Below, piece after piece: positions 10,786-21,240 of a stretch of 23,388 nucleotides of DNA. The translations under genes were made by a program, and so were the position numbers. Below the pieces are notes generated by a model. That model saw only the letters and a program-made list of their open reading frames with translations. It was not told the DNA's origin and made no database searches. Each line of letters begins with the position of its first letter. The stretch's first letter is position 1. Origin of the DNA: Welwitschia mirabilis (Eukaryota; Gnetophyta; Gnetopsida; Welwitschiales); contig JBOZIK010000001.1 in the NCBI GenBank assembly GCA_051453625.1, positions 141,318,346 through 141,341,733 of the forward strand, read 5' to 3'.

Positions 10786-10971
10786 CTAACCAGGATCATC
10801 GAGTCTCATGCACTCAAAAGACGATGAAAGAGATGGATGAAATGTAGGTGATGAAGGGTTATATGGAGGTAACTTAGATGAGTGAAAATGGCTAAAGTGT
10901 GGATAGGATGAACGATTATGGTTAGGATTTGCTATGAAAGGAGCATTCTTAAACATATGTGTACCTGCCAT
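10786..10971 (-). other. Unidentified 61-codon frame, Pro/Ser/His-rich
   Basis: The minus-strand ATG frame starts MAGTHMFKNAPFIANPNHN and is rich in Ser, Pro and His. It ends MRLDDPG followed by TAG, and GTTAGT at that point would also serve as a splice donor. It lies between the protease remnant and the 3' LTR, where Athila-type elements may carry an extra reading frame. I recognise no domain and it may be chance. Confidence 0.2.
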
Positions 10972-11285
10972 AGCTTAATCCAAACATCCTAAGAATAAAG
11001 TAGGTAAATTCAATCTAAACTCATTTAATAAAACCAAGTCAGGGTTACAAGAAGTGTGTTTAATCATGAAGGGAGAGAAAAATCCTAAAGGATTATATTT
11101 TCAAACTCAAAGCGGTAGGATGGATGATCAAGTGACAAAACAGACTTAGATATATTTTCATGACAAGGCATTACACATGAGTTAAAAAACTTGGAAAGGG
11201 TACGGGAAGAATACTCTTTAGGCTTTAAAAATTCTAGGTCATGCATAGACCATCCTATTCCTTTCTTTTACTTAACCAATAATTC

Positions 11286-11860
11286 TTACAAAACATTTTT
11301 CCTAGATGAAGACATGGATGATCGAAAAGTAGGGTCATCATCAAAATATATCTCAAATCCTTTAAGAATAACATATAAATCATAATCAGAGAAAGGTAGA
11401 GAAAAAGTAGAAACCTTTTTCTCATAAGGAAAAGAATCAAAATCATCACCAAGACTTTCAATAGACTCTAATCCTTTCAAATCAGTAAGTTGCTTCATGG
11501 GATTAAAAATATTCAATTTAATGGTCATGTTCCCAAATGAAATATTTATAAAATCATTTCTACAATTGATAAGAGCATTAGAAGTAGCAAGAAAAGGTAT
11601 ACCTAAAATGACTGGAATGGTATAACTTCTAGTTTGTTTTATCTCCAAAACTACAAACTCCATAGGAAAGTAGCAATTTTCTACTTGAATCACTACATCC
11701 TCTACTATGCCCAAAGGTGCTTCTAAAGAGTTATCAGCTAATTGTAATTAAAGTTTGATTTTTTTTAGATCATTTAGAACAAGTTTCTTTAGACACTATA
11801 GGATAAAAAGTTAACACTAGCTCCAAGATCTAATAAAGCTTATTTAAATTTTGTGTTTCC
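11286..11860 (-). pseudogene. Gypsy aspartic protease (RVP-type) remnant
   Basis: The minus strand shows ALLDLGASVNFLSYSV (Asp site at about 11816-11833), the D-L-G-A-S active site typical of Athila/Tat proteases. After a frameshift comes a 142-codon open frame (11286-11714) with GIVEDVVIQVENCYFP, FVVLEI, IPVILGIPFLATSNALI, then INCRNDF and SFGNMTIKLN. The PVILGxPFLAT block is the family's flap/C-terminal signature. The enzyme would cut the Gag-Pol polyprotein in the particle. Stops in the N-terminal half disable it. Confidence 0.85.
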
Positions 11861-11969
11861 AATTGTAAAAGCTATGGTAAAGCATCCTATATCTTTGTAT
11901 TTTAGAGGGATTTAATTTTGAATGATGGCACTAGGATTTTGGGCAAAAAAGGCTTTACACTTTGTACAT

Positions 11970-12197
11970 TCATCCTTTTTTTGATTGTACATAATCTTTC
12001 AAGAATCTAACATATAAAAGGACTTGCTTGGGGGCTTCTAGAATAGGGATATTAACCTTAATTTCCTTAAAAATGTATAGTGCTTTATTGCTTCTTCGCC
12101 ACTTGATTTCTTCTAAGCTTTTGACAAAAGAATATAGATTCTTTATAAATTGGAACAACTTCTTCAACTTCATGTTTCTTCTCAATGTTTTTCTCAC
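11970..12197 (-). pseudogene. Gypsy gag-pro linker remnant
   Basis: The 75-codon minus frame contains IFKEIKVNIPILEAPKQV and YVRFLKDYVQSKK. This is the conserved 'F...INIPL.EA..Q.P.Y.KFLK' segment just upstream of the protease in Athila/Tat polyproteins. It lies between gag and protease in the expected order. Its molecular role is not well defined. Confidence 0.75.
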
Positions 12198-12239
12198 TTC
12201 TAAGCTTACTTTGTTGTTACTTCTTTCTCTTGAGTTGTT

Positions 12240-13560
12240 TCTCTTCTACTCTTTATTGATTTCTTTTTCATTTCTCAAATGAATAACTCTAATTTCCTTA
12301 ATTTGTGAATCTTTTATCAACTTACAACTATCAGGGTTAGGCTCACGTGTAGCAAGAAGTTTATCCTTCTCATGTTGGTTGAGTGATGTAAGGATAGATG
12401 TAGTGGTTTGGCTTAATTGTTGCATACCTTGCTCTAACATTTGCAATGGGGAAGAGGTTTGTTAGTTGAATTATTTTTGCAAGGTGCTGACATGATATTA
12501 AGCTTTCATGAACTTATGAAGTGTAACCTCTAAAAAGTTAGAAGACGAGAGAGGTTTAACTCTTGGGTTTACTAGTTAATATTTGGCTAGGTTTATCTTG
12601 TTCTCATGAAAAACATAGTTGGTTTCTCCATCTAGGGTTGTAAGTATTGGAATAGGAATTGTTTGCTCTTTGATTTTTTCAATGTTATCCCATAGCATCA
12701 ACTTATTCTTTTACTACACCTTGAAACATGGGAGTGTATAAGTAATTAGAAGTTTCCTGAGTATCCATAAGATAAATGTTGCAATAAGAAGGTGGAATAA
12801 TGAGTTGAGGATGTATACTAAGAGTCTCAATTTTCTTAGAAAGTTCCTTTAAATTTTGGTTGACTTTAGTGTTATCAAGGATTTTGAAGATACTACTAGA
12901 TCTAACAGGTTATTGTGATCATGTTGGCTCATTAGGCTTATCCCAGTTCTTTCAACTTTCAGCTATGGATTCAAGAAAATCCCAAGCCTCATTAATTTCT
13001 AAGTCTAGGAAGCTACCTTTATATATCATCTCCATAAGTTATCTATGATTGGATGAAAGCCCTTTCATAAAAGAAGCTTATGATTCTTCCTTATTCAAAA
13101 CCATGTTGTGGGCATTTAAGAAGTAGATCTTTAAATCTTTCTAGGGTGTAGGAGAAGGTTTCACTATCCTTTCATTGGAAATTCATGATCTCTCATCTAA
13201 TGGCATTGGTCTTGTGACTAGGAAAGAATTTTCTAATGAAAGCTTAATTAAGTTCAACCCAAATAGTAATAAGAATAGGTTGTAAGGTGTATAGCCAAGA
13301 TTTTGCCTTCTCTTTGAGGGAAAAAGGGAATGAAATTAATCTAAGTGCATCAAATGTATCAAGTCTTTGAGGGTTTATAGAGAGAACACACTCAAACTCC
13401 TTAAGATGCAAGTACGCAAAACCATGAAAAAGTGGAAAAAGATAAATGATTTTTGGTTTAAAAGTAATGCTATCAGCATTAGGAGATTGGACAATATAAA
13501 AGGATGTACCTAGACATTATGGTTGAAAATATTATTTCACAGTTCACTTGGGCTGATTAA
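12240..13560 (-). pseudogene. Gypsy gag remnant
   Basis: In order on the minus strand: ITFKPKIIYLFPLFHGFAYL with HLKEFE (about 13410-13480), then LISFPFSLKEKAKSWLYTL, FIRKFFPSHKT, ERFKDLLLKCPQHGF, then MEMIYKGSFLDLEINEAW (about 12925-13034), and a distal coiled region with HEKDK...REPNPDSCK...IKEIRVIHLRNEKE (12246-12446). The 'FPFSLKxKAKSWLxxL' and 'ERFKDLLxxCPxHG' blocks define the retrotransposon gag family of plant gypsy elements. Gag forms the cytoplasmic particle. Many stops and frame changes are present. Confidence 0.85.
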
Positions 13561-14566
13561 ATTTAAGGTTACTTTCAAAGTTTTAAGATTGAAAACCTAA
13601 TGGATTGTTTTGGTTTTCTTAGGGTCTCTCTCATGAATGGCCTTTATGTCTAGACTCGTGACCCCTTTCGACATTGATAGGGATTTAGTGTTATCTATCA
13701 TCAAGTGTTCATAATTAGTTCATCAAATATAAGAAAATGGTCAAAAAAAAGTTACATCTTTAAATGCAAACAGACCATGAAAATATTTCAGATGATGCAA
13801 ACATTTGATTCAAAAAAGATGAGAAGTCAGTGGTGCCAGTGCGGAAAGACAGTGGTGCCAATGAGTTGGTGTAAAATGCATTTGGCAAAAGATAAAAATG
13901 TAGCTCTTAGGATGCGTGATAGGCTTAGAGGATAGGTCCTTACAACTGACTAACAGGTAAAGACTAAATGCAAATTCTGATAAGGTCTAAAACAAAAATG
14001 AAAAACTACAATGCAATGCAATGTACTATATAAAAATGCATGTTCTAAATCACTTTCTTGAGATTTTTCTGATAATGACATTCTTTAAAACTTGTCTTCA
14101 AGTACTGACTAAGGCAGTCACCTAAGAAAGAGAAGGGAAGAGATGAGAGGAGATAGTAGAAAGAGAAGACGAACAGAAAAAATATCTTTTTTCATTATTA
14201 TTCTTAACTTCTTTTCTTCAAACCTTTAAAAGATTAGCCCTTGTAAGAAAATTTAATATATATTTGAGATAATATTTTTCAAAAAAATAAATGAAAGAAT
14301 AAAGAAATAAAATTAAAAAACCAAAAAGAAAAGAAAGTGTGAAAAAAATAAAAAAGAAAAAGATGTTACTAGATCATGTTCTATCACTTAGGTACTAGGC
14401 ACAGTCAATATTAATTCACTACTGATAAAAAGGAAAAAGAAAAAGAAAAAGGCACTAGAAAGGAACAAATATAAAATAAGAAAAAATAAAGAAAAGCAAA
14501 GAAAAGAAAAGAACTAAAAAAGGGATACACAAATGTAATATTGTATATACCCCATTGTAGTTACCA
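13561..14566 (-). other. Gypsy 5' untranslated leader, A/G-rich
   Basis: This stretch lies between the PBS-like site and gag. It is very A/G-rich on the plus strand at about 14140-14520, with many AAAAAG runs. CAGTGGTGCCA occurs twice (13828-13838 and 13850-13860), 22 bp apart. A 76-codon plus-strand frame (13705-13935) crosses this repeat and is not recognised as a protein. Long leaders are common in Athila/Tat elements. Confidence 0.5.
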
Positions 14567-14585
14567 TGTCACTATCCCTAGCAAC
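14567..14585 (-). other. Possible primer-binding site of the gypsy element
   Basis: On the minus strand, immediately inside the 5' LTR, the sequence reads GTTGTTGCTAGGGATAG. This resembles the GCCGTTGCCGGGGA core used for tRNA priming by many plant Athila/Tat elements, with mostly C-to-T and G-to-A differences. The left part of the canonical site is lost, so the assignment is tentative. Confidence 0.3.
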
Positions 14586-16094
14586 AACTTTTACTCTAGC
14601 TCAAGCACAGTGGCATAATCTTATCCACCAGAGACATGAGGCTCATGAATTTCTAGCTCCAACACAGTAGCATAAACTCATCCATCATAGATATGAGGTT
14701 AATGTCTCCAACCCACCTAGACTTCATAGAAAAAATATTATAAGCATGAAAAATAGGGACCTCTCAAGATCCATCAAATAAAGATTCATATTATGCAAGC
14801 TAAACTAGAAAGGAAAATCACTATTAGATCTTAAAAGGAAAAACATGCCTTAATTAATCCTAAGCACAACAAGTATAAAATTAATCACACATTGATATCA
14901 AAATAATGTACTAGAAAAAAATAACACTTTATTATCAGAAGAGTAAAAGCACAGAGTTCATGAAAAGCACTCATGCTAATCCATGAAATACCATGCTAAC
15001 TTAAATGCTAGCCCAACCCTAATCGGAGGACGAGAAAGAATACATGACTAAAGCTTCAATGATCTTTTGTACAATATGACAAATTCCAGATTAGATGAGT
15101 TCAAGTTAAGTGAATGGGACATAACATCAATACTAGTATAATTACTTTAAAAAAGCATAACACAGTGGCCTAATCTCATCGACCGTAAACATGAGGCTCA
15201 TGAATTTCTAGCTCAAGCAGAATGGCATAATTTCATTCATCATAGACATAAGGGTAATATCTTCAAGTTATCTAGCCTTCACAAAAAGAATATTATAAGC
15301 ATGAAAAAGAAGGGTCTCTTAGAAACCCTCGAATAAAGATTCATGTTATGCAAGGTAAACTAGATAGGAAAATCACGATTAAATCTTAAAGGAATAACAT
15401 TCCTTAATCAATCCTAAGTATAACAAGTATGAAATTAATCACAACTTGATATCAAAGTAATGCACTAAAAAAAAAAAAAACACAACATTTTATTATCAAA
15501 AGAGTGAAATCATATAATTCATGGAAAGATCTCATGCTAATCTGTGCAACATCATGCTAACTAAAAAGCTAGCCCATCCCTAATGGGAGGACTAGAAAGA
15601 ACATATGATTAAAGCTCCAATAATCTTTTGTACAATATGATGAATTCCAGATTAGATGGCTGAAAGTGAAGTGAAGTAGGGTAATTATAAGCCTAAACTA
15701 AAATGCCCAAAATGTACCTCGCCATCTTTTACTAACAAGGCCAATTTAAAGGGTTTTTTTAATGAAATGTTCTTCATTATCATCTACTTACAAAAATGCC
15801 CCGAATGGATTACTTACATTAAGAAAGCTCACGAACATAAGTATACACCCATTTTACGCATAGTAACTAGTGTCATCACTCTTAGAACTGACCCCTCCCC
15901 CAATACAGCTTAGCACACTCCATCCATTGTTGCAATACATCAAATGATGTAAATATTTTGCATAATAGCAATATTAAGTCGATAGATTTTCATGGCCTTA
16001 AATATAATAAATACATAAAAACATCAAATAACCAACTAAGTATGCTAATAAAGCCTAAAATCCTTAAGTAAATGTCAATTTTTGTGTGTTATCA
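14586..16094 (-). repeat. Right LTR-like copy (5' LTR) with internal tandem duplication
   Basis: 15113-16094 is collinear with the left copy 7251-8337. 14586-15112 is an additional partial copy, matching about 7322-7850. The junction at 15113 (GAATGGGACATAACATCAAT) marks the second unit. Repeated blocks GACATGAGGCTCATGAATTT at about 14630 and 15190 show the duplication. On the minus strand the outer end reads TGATAACACACAAAAATTG. Confidence 0.75.
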
Positions 16095-16149
16095 CAAATC
16101 TCAAAAGGGGGTAGTTGGGTTTCTTTTGCTCATAGTGGCACGTATGGTG

Positions 16150-16285
16150 GATAAGATTTTATCTTAGAGCATTATATGAAATCTTCATCGTGTAGTATTT
16201 AGTGGAATATTCATCATGAAGTATCACGTGAAATCTCATCATATAGCGTTAGGTGGGAAATCATTATAATAGTTTTAACATGTGG
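16150..16285. repeat. Degenerate minisatellite, about 27-bp period
   Basis: Units start near 16150, 16179, 16206, 16231 and 16258, each roughly AAATCTTCATCATGTAGTAT ending in GTGG. They differ considerably. The array sits between the gypsy outer end and the CACTA insertion point. Confidence 0.55.
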
Positions 16286-16399
16286 TCTTAAGTCTAGATG
16301 CTTCCAACTAATGCTATCATCATATGTAATGATGTCCCTACCACATTCCACTACTATCATGTCACTGCCACATGTTTGCCATGTCATTGCTATAAAGTT

Positions 16400-16431
16400 C
16401 ACTACTAGAAATTTAATTTTTAAAGGCATCT
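16400..16431 (+). repeat. Left terminal inverted repeat of the CACTA element
   Basis: It begins CACTACTAG, a classic CACTA start, and pairs with 23037-23068. Mismatches lie at positions 9, 18, 19 and 23 of the first 27. GTT directly precedes it. Confidence 0.85.
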
Positions 16432-16469
16432 AAAAAATGTCTGAAAAGGCCGTGAAAAACATCATAAAA

Positions 16470-16720
16470 GCTTTTAAGGCATTTCTTTAAAAACTTTAAA
16501 AACCTCACCATAATTACTCAGAGGCTTTTAAGGCTTTTTCTTTTTTAATAAATGCCTTAAAAGATTGTCATTTAAGGAGATTTTATAGAAACACCTTAAA
16601 AAGCTTTTAAAGCATTTCCATAAAACACTTTAAAAAGTAGTCTTTAAAAGGATTTGTATAAAAATGCCTTAAAAGGTAGTCTTTTAGAGTGCTTATTGAC
16701 AAAAACCTTAAAAAGTCTCA
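16470..16720. repeat. Left subterminal repeats of the CACTA element
   Basis: At least six copies of a CCTTAAAAG / CTTTTAAGG motif occur in both orientations, for example near 16473, 16527, 16554, 16597 and 16667. The same motif recurs only near the other end of the element. In En/Spm such subterminal motifs bind the element's own protein. Confidence 0.75.
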
Positions 16721-17168
16721 GTTGAATTTAAAAAAGAACACTGTATTGTGAATGATATTTTGATTTTATTTCAAAGACATTGTTTTAAGAATGAAAAGCG
16801 TAGAATCAAAAGAATAGTTTTACATGGTATCTATTTTGATACTTTAGGAACATCTCCTTAAAATAACACCTCTAAAGATGTTAATACATGTCTAAAATTC
16901 AAAATTTAGGGAAACTAAAAAGAATAAGCCATTCTGCACCAATCTTTTGGATAGTTTTACAGTTATCACAGTTGCAATACACAAAAGTCACATCTAAAAT
17001 TTTATAAATTAATTCTATAATCAACTGATTGAAAAATTAAATGCATGCTAATATAACTTTTAGATGTCCCAAAAAAATACACTAACAAGGTCATAAGCAA
17101 TGCCTTCTGCTTCATTATTACCAAAACTAGCCACATTCAACATGTGGTACATTTGAATGAGCGTCGAA

Positions 17169-17346
17169 TTAGTCCATTCAAATTATTGACCCGCCTAAAA
17201 GTAACCTGTTAGGAAGGTCTCCTGGGCAAGGAGCAACGTATGATACTTTCTTCCTCTGAATGTCAACATCAGTGATATCGATGAATCCAACAACATTGGT
17301 GGAAAGAGACTGATCAAGATCCTTAGCATATGAAACAGTTATTACC
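17169..17346 (-). pseudogene. CLP1: Captured terminal exon of a CLP1-like polynucleotide 5'-hydroxyl-kinase
   Basis: After a CTTTAG acceptor (exon edge 17346) the minus strand is open for 55 codons: VITVSYAKDLDQSLSTNVVG, FIDITDVDIQRKKVSYVAPC, then PGDLPNRLLLGGSII and TGA (17178-17180). This matches the C-terminal domain of CLP1, where 'NVAGFI.VT.VD...+..T.L+P.P..LP...LL' is conserved in plants and animals. CLP1 is a nuclear kinase and subunit of the pre-mRNA 3'-end cleavage complex CFII. Plant CLP1 has a Trp after GSL(T), and here that codon is TGA, followed by Met-Asp and TAA (17169-17171). The kinase domain and Walker A are absent, so only the tail was captured. The good frame suggests relatively recent capture or weak constraint. 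Family assignment is from memory of conserved motifs. Confidence 0.75.
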
Positions 17347-19355
17347 CTAAAGATCATTTCACACTACTACTAACACAAATGTCAGTCCTTAATGGGTTGC
17401 ACTTTATTGTATTCTGTACAGAAACTATACAAAGTGTATTTTAGAAGCATTCAGTAGTGAATGGCAGTTGAATTCAGAATTGCAGATTAAGGAACTATAA
17501 GGACAGACAGGTGTTACTCCTCATATTAGAGGGATGAAAATATCACAAACAGAAATGGTATTTAGAAAAGATTGGCCAATGAAATACAGTACCTGAAGTT
17601 CCAGTACTGGAACCTAGCAGAGAAGGCCACCAATAACCAAGAAGGATCAAATGATTAATTGTGTAAGAGACTAATGTGTCCTTAAAGATGTCCAATTAGG
17701 AATTATGTTTCTGAAGCCTGTTAGAAGCTTATTGAAGCCAAGCTAATGTCTCTTTGCAAAACAAAGCACTCAAATTGTTGTCCTAGTAATATCAACAGGA
17801 CAAGAGGGATAAACTGATGGGTATAAGACAGTTGTAGGGAGGTTTCAGTAATTTTCTGAGCAACGAAAATGTTTTGAATTAACACAACTCAAAATGTTTT
17901 GTTTTGAATTGGTATTACAAAGTATACTGTTATAAACTTGGAGATACTGAGATCAGTGCTGCAGCTTTTTACAAGCAATATTTTGGGATAGAAATGCTAA
18001 TAATTTGCAACCCCTTTTAGAAAAAAAATTTTCCCAAAGTTACAAACATTCTTCAAAATCATGCTACCAAAAAACTTGCTAAGCCCAGCCAAAAAGGATT
18101 ATTTTTCATGCAAATCTAGGCAGTTTACTTATGGCATTTCAGTGGAGAATGTTTTTACAGATTTTTAATGAAATATGTTCTATGAAATCCCCTTCAAAAT
18201 TTTCTTAATGTTTGAAATAAACAGTAAAGAAGTATTCATGAATTAATGATCTGAAATGTAAAAAAAATTTGACAAAGCATGAATATGTGAAAAAAGGAGA
18301 AATGATACTATGATTGCCAAAAACATGACAGCGTTAAAGTTGCAGACACAAATGAATCTCAAAACAGAAGCATGAAGCTATAGATTGTTCATTAAAAAAC
18401 TAAAATACATGAAAAGATTGGGTGCTTCATCATGGTCAAGTTTGTAACTTCAAGTGTTAATGGGAACGAACCAGCAAGAAAACTGGGATGGGAATGTTCA
18501 GTTTGAAAGGACAAAAAGAGTTGAATCCTAAGGCTTTAAAATGATATTTCAATTGAATTCAATAAGGGGCTGTATCAAACATTTTGCTGGTGTTAACATG
18601 AGACATCCTTGCTGTAGAGATAACACTGTTTTGAGCTGAAACCAATGACAGCCATGTTTAGAATTGAACAGAAAGTAACAAGTAAACTAGGTGAATCTTT
18701 TTGAGGTTATGTGATTTTATGGCTAAATTAATAAATGCTGATACTGGTGCAGAATGATGCCGCTGCCAGGAAAACAAGACTGCAAGCGTCATTGGCATTG
18801 CATCAATAACTATCAAAAGGATTTAAGCTCAAGACATCAAGTCAGATGGTATGAGGTAATGGAAGAACCAAAAATTGATTTTAACAGTTAAGAAATAAAA
18901 CATAGAATTTAAAGCCATTTCTTCAGCATATTTGCAAACTATACTAGGGTTTCAAATACTTCTAATCATTGCTGCATTTATATTTCAATCTCAAAAAGAA
19001 ATTTTATCTGAAATTGATTCAAGAACTGTAACAATATAAATGCTAAATTTCTGAATTGCAATCCATCCTAAACTTTAACCAAAAAAAAAAACGCAAGGAG
19101 GATTTCATCTGAACAAAAGTTTAAACCTGAATTGGCAGACTATGAATCTTGGTCCTGTCTTTATGCTTCAGACTTGAAATGTTACAAATTCTAAATCCCC
19201 ATGCTTGATGTCAAATGGGAGAGCTTTTTATAAGTGTTGGGTAGAACAAAACAAACCCTAAATATAGAGAATAGAGACAGAACAGTTGCAATTTTCTATT
19301 ATTTGAACCCAGGATAAGAAGAAAGCAATCTAAATTCGAAAGGAGCTATGAGGTG
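17347..19355. other. CACTA interior, no recognised gene
   Basis: This fills the space between the CLP1-like exon and the CIPK segment. I searched both strands for transposase motifs and further CLP1 or CIPK exons and found none that are convincing. A minus-strand stretch near 17593-17643 translates to FLVIGGLLC with a GTACTG donor, faintly like the IGGGP loop of CLP1, but phase and frame do not fit. Confidence 0.45.
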
Positions 19356-19569
19356 GATTTGAAGAGGGTCATGTTTCAATCTTTTTCCTCAAAGCCGGGT
19401 GCTTGTTGCAGTTTTGTCGCTTACAAATGCTAACCTCTTCCTCATGTTTTGCAGTAATTATTTTCTGCTGGATGGCTTAGAAAGGGTTGAGTGTCTTCAT
19501 CTCCAGAAAGAGTACAAGCAAGACAATGCACTACACCCTGGTGAAGTCCCAAAATCTACAGAAACATAG
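19356..19569 (+). other. Unidentified plus-strand frame, possible third captured exon
   Basis: A frame without an ATG runs about 70 codons and ends ...SNYFLLDGLERVECLHLQKE with YKQDNALHPGEVPKSTET and TAG. A strong splice acceptor (CCTCATGTTTTGCAG) falls inside, so the exon could be 19456-19569. Composition is more protein-like than the surroundings. I do not recognise the family. It lies opposite in strand to the two captured genes. Confidence 0.3.
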
Positions 19570-19878
19570 AGATAAGACCAACACAGAAGCAAGTGCAAAT
19601 GGTGGCAGTTTATCAGAGAAGCCCCAGAATAAACTTTATTTATATTTTTCAAAAAGAAAGACCACAAATTTTTAAAAATAACAAGACCACATGTTTGTGC
19701 AAAGTTAAGGTTAATATCAAATATGCTTATTCATCAATGATTTGTGTTCTCAATGGCATCAGAATCAGAGTCACTTACAAGTTACAATAGTGTCCACTAG
19801 AAGATATATCTGTAGCATCTGTGATCTTTCTTGTTTCATCTAGTGTAGCAATCTGCATTACTAAAGAGATGATAACTG

Positions 19879-20968
19879 TCAATCCTTCTGAAAATCATAC
19901 ACAGCCATCTCAAGTGTTGTTAAATTGTTAAAACATTTGATTGTGTTCAATGCTTCACTTTCTGAAGATGAAATAACCTGAAGATTATTAAGCTTGAACA
20001 AAGACTGATGAAAATGATTTTTACCTGGGGATTGCTGTATGTGTCTATGAAAATGCTTAATAGGCAGCTGCATAGCTGCACACACTATTAGTGGGTTAGA
20101 AAAGCAAGCAGAAACTTATATAGGCTAACTTGCATTGAAGCTAATACTAACCTTTTGTGTATTCTACTTTACACTCATCTGGTTTCCAAATCTCCACAAC
20201 TAAGAGGGATGGGGGTACCCCAATTACCTGTATACACATTTTATGCTCTTCCAAATTACAGCCTTTCTACTTTTAAGACATTCTACATATCCCATAGAAC
20301 GTTGAATTTCTGGTGTAAATACTAACCTCCAGTGATAGGGACAGGCATGGACCTCTTCTTCTTCTTGTGCTTTTAGATTTATGGATTCTTACCTATTATA
20401 ATCCATAATTTCAGTTAGGATTACTATCTCTATTATTAACCACAAAAAAAAAAAGCAAAAGAAAAAGAGAACACTAGTATGACTGTTTACAGATAACAAT
20501 GCCCAAAACCTCAGATAATCTTATGCATTATTCTCATTCAAGTTTTAGGTTCAGACATGCAAGTGACATGAAATGGTGATAATGGTTTCTTAAGTTTTTA
20601 GATGTGTTTGGAGACTGCCAACGGTAAGTAAACAGTCTATGGTGTATGAAAATACAGGATGTGATTTTCAAACCTGCAGAGTCAATTGCAGAGGGTGTGT
20701 GTTGTAACAGGAGGGAAAGCAATGTCTTTAATATAATTAATCATTACTTGCACCAATGGATTCTTTTATTCTTTGAAGAAAGATGTTCTTACAATGGTGT
20801 TACTGGGAAAACAGCCAATGAAGTGGGAGAGAGAGTTAGTATTCAAACCTTGCAACTGCTTGCTCTCTCTGCTGACAAGCCTAGCGTTTCACTAGCAGCA
20901 AGAATTTGCCTCTTGGTTTTTTCTGCAGAAGTATCTAAAAGAAACCTTCTTCTCATTTTAGTGCCATT
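19879..20968 (-). pseudogene. CIPK C-terminal regulatory exons (PPI region to stop)
   Basis: Four exons join in phase. 20849-20968 (40 codons) has MRRRFLLDTSAEKTKRQILA and ASETLGLSAERASSCK, like 'K+xTRFTS...EI+.KIE.AA..LGF....xNYK' (phosphatase-interaction motif). 20327-20392 (22 codons) has TRRRRGPCLSLSLE (like GRKGHLSVATE). 20152-20227 has VIGVPPSLLVVEIWK and VEYTK (like VFEVAPSLYMVE+RK...LEYHK). 19879-19961 has CFNNLTTLEMAVYDFQKD and a TGA stop (like FYKNLSTGLKDIVW). Donors GTTTGA, GTTAGT and GTTAGT and acceptors GATGCAG, AATAG, TATACAG and CTTCAG are all GT/AG. No internal stop occurs in these four exons. Confidence 0.85.
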
Positions 20969-21159
20969 CTGCATCAAACGTCATCTCTCATTAATCCAAA
21001 AACAAACTCAACAAAACTAAGTGATGCAAACCCTTCAAACATTCCTCTGATTTGTTAAAATAGGAATGAAGAAATTGTGCACATAAATAAATAATATTTA
21101 CATCTCACACTGAATTTAGTTTAGCCATTATCTCGTTAAAACTAGTAAAAGATTATGAC

Positions 21160-21189
21160 TATCAACTCAAATGCATTGATGAAAGAAGG
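21160..21189 (-). pseudogene. CIPK NAF-motif exon
   Basis: After an AATAG acceptor the minus strand reads PSFINAFELIVIIF and then TAG. Asn-Ala-Phe is the invariant NAF signature that binds CBL proteins and inhibits the kinase. It joins in phase 0 to the exon ending at 21381. Beyond FELI the expected 'SxGLNLSxLF' is unreadable, so the 3' edge is unknown. Confidence 0.75.
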
Positions 21190-21240
21190 CTATTTCTTTT
21201 TGGTTTCAGAGTAGACTTGCAAGCAGTACAAATTTGACAC

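Larger units (their letters stand above)
7251..16094 (-). mobile_element. Old Ty3-gypsy retrotransposon, Athila/Tat type, lacking recognisable pol
   Basis: Read on the minus strand the order is 5' LTR (14586-16094), a PBS-like site, an A/G-rich leader, gag (about 13560-12240), a gag-pro linker (12197-11970), aspartic protease (about 11860-11286), unrecognised DNA with an assembly gap, and 3' LTR (8337-7251). Gag and protease match the gag-pro of plant Athila/Tat elements. About 2.9 kb lies between protease and 3' LTR, 517 of it N, and I see no reverse transcriptase, RNase H or integrase motif there. Either pol was deleted or the copy derives from a non-autonomous subfamily. Stops and frameshifts are frequent throughout. 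Confidence 0.75.

Noticed and set aside
16470-16720. Clustered short repeats considered as a CRISPR-like array
   Set aside because: The motifs are irregularly spaced, occur in both orientations and pair with the other transposon end, which fits CACTA subterminal repeats.
17593-17643. Possible second CLP1 exon (FLVIGGLLC, GTACTG donor)
   Set aside because: It contains an in-frame TAG, has no acceptor, and its splice phase does not match the exon at 17346.
20646-21020. 124-codon plus-strand frame, the longest on that strand within the transposon
   Set aside because: It is antisense to the CIPK exon 20849-20968, whose splice sites and family match are convincing.
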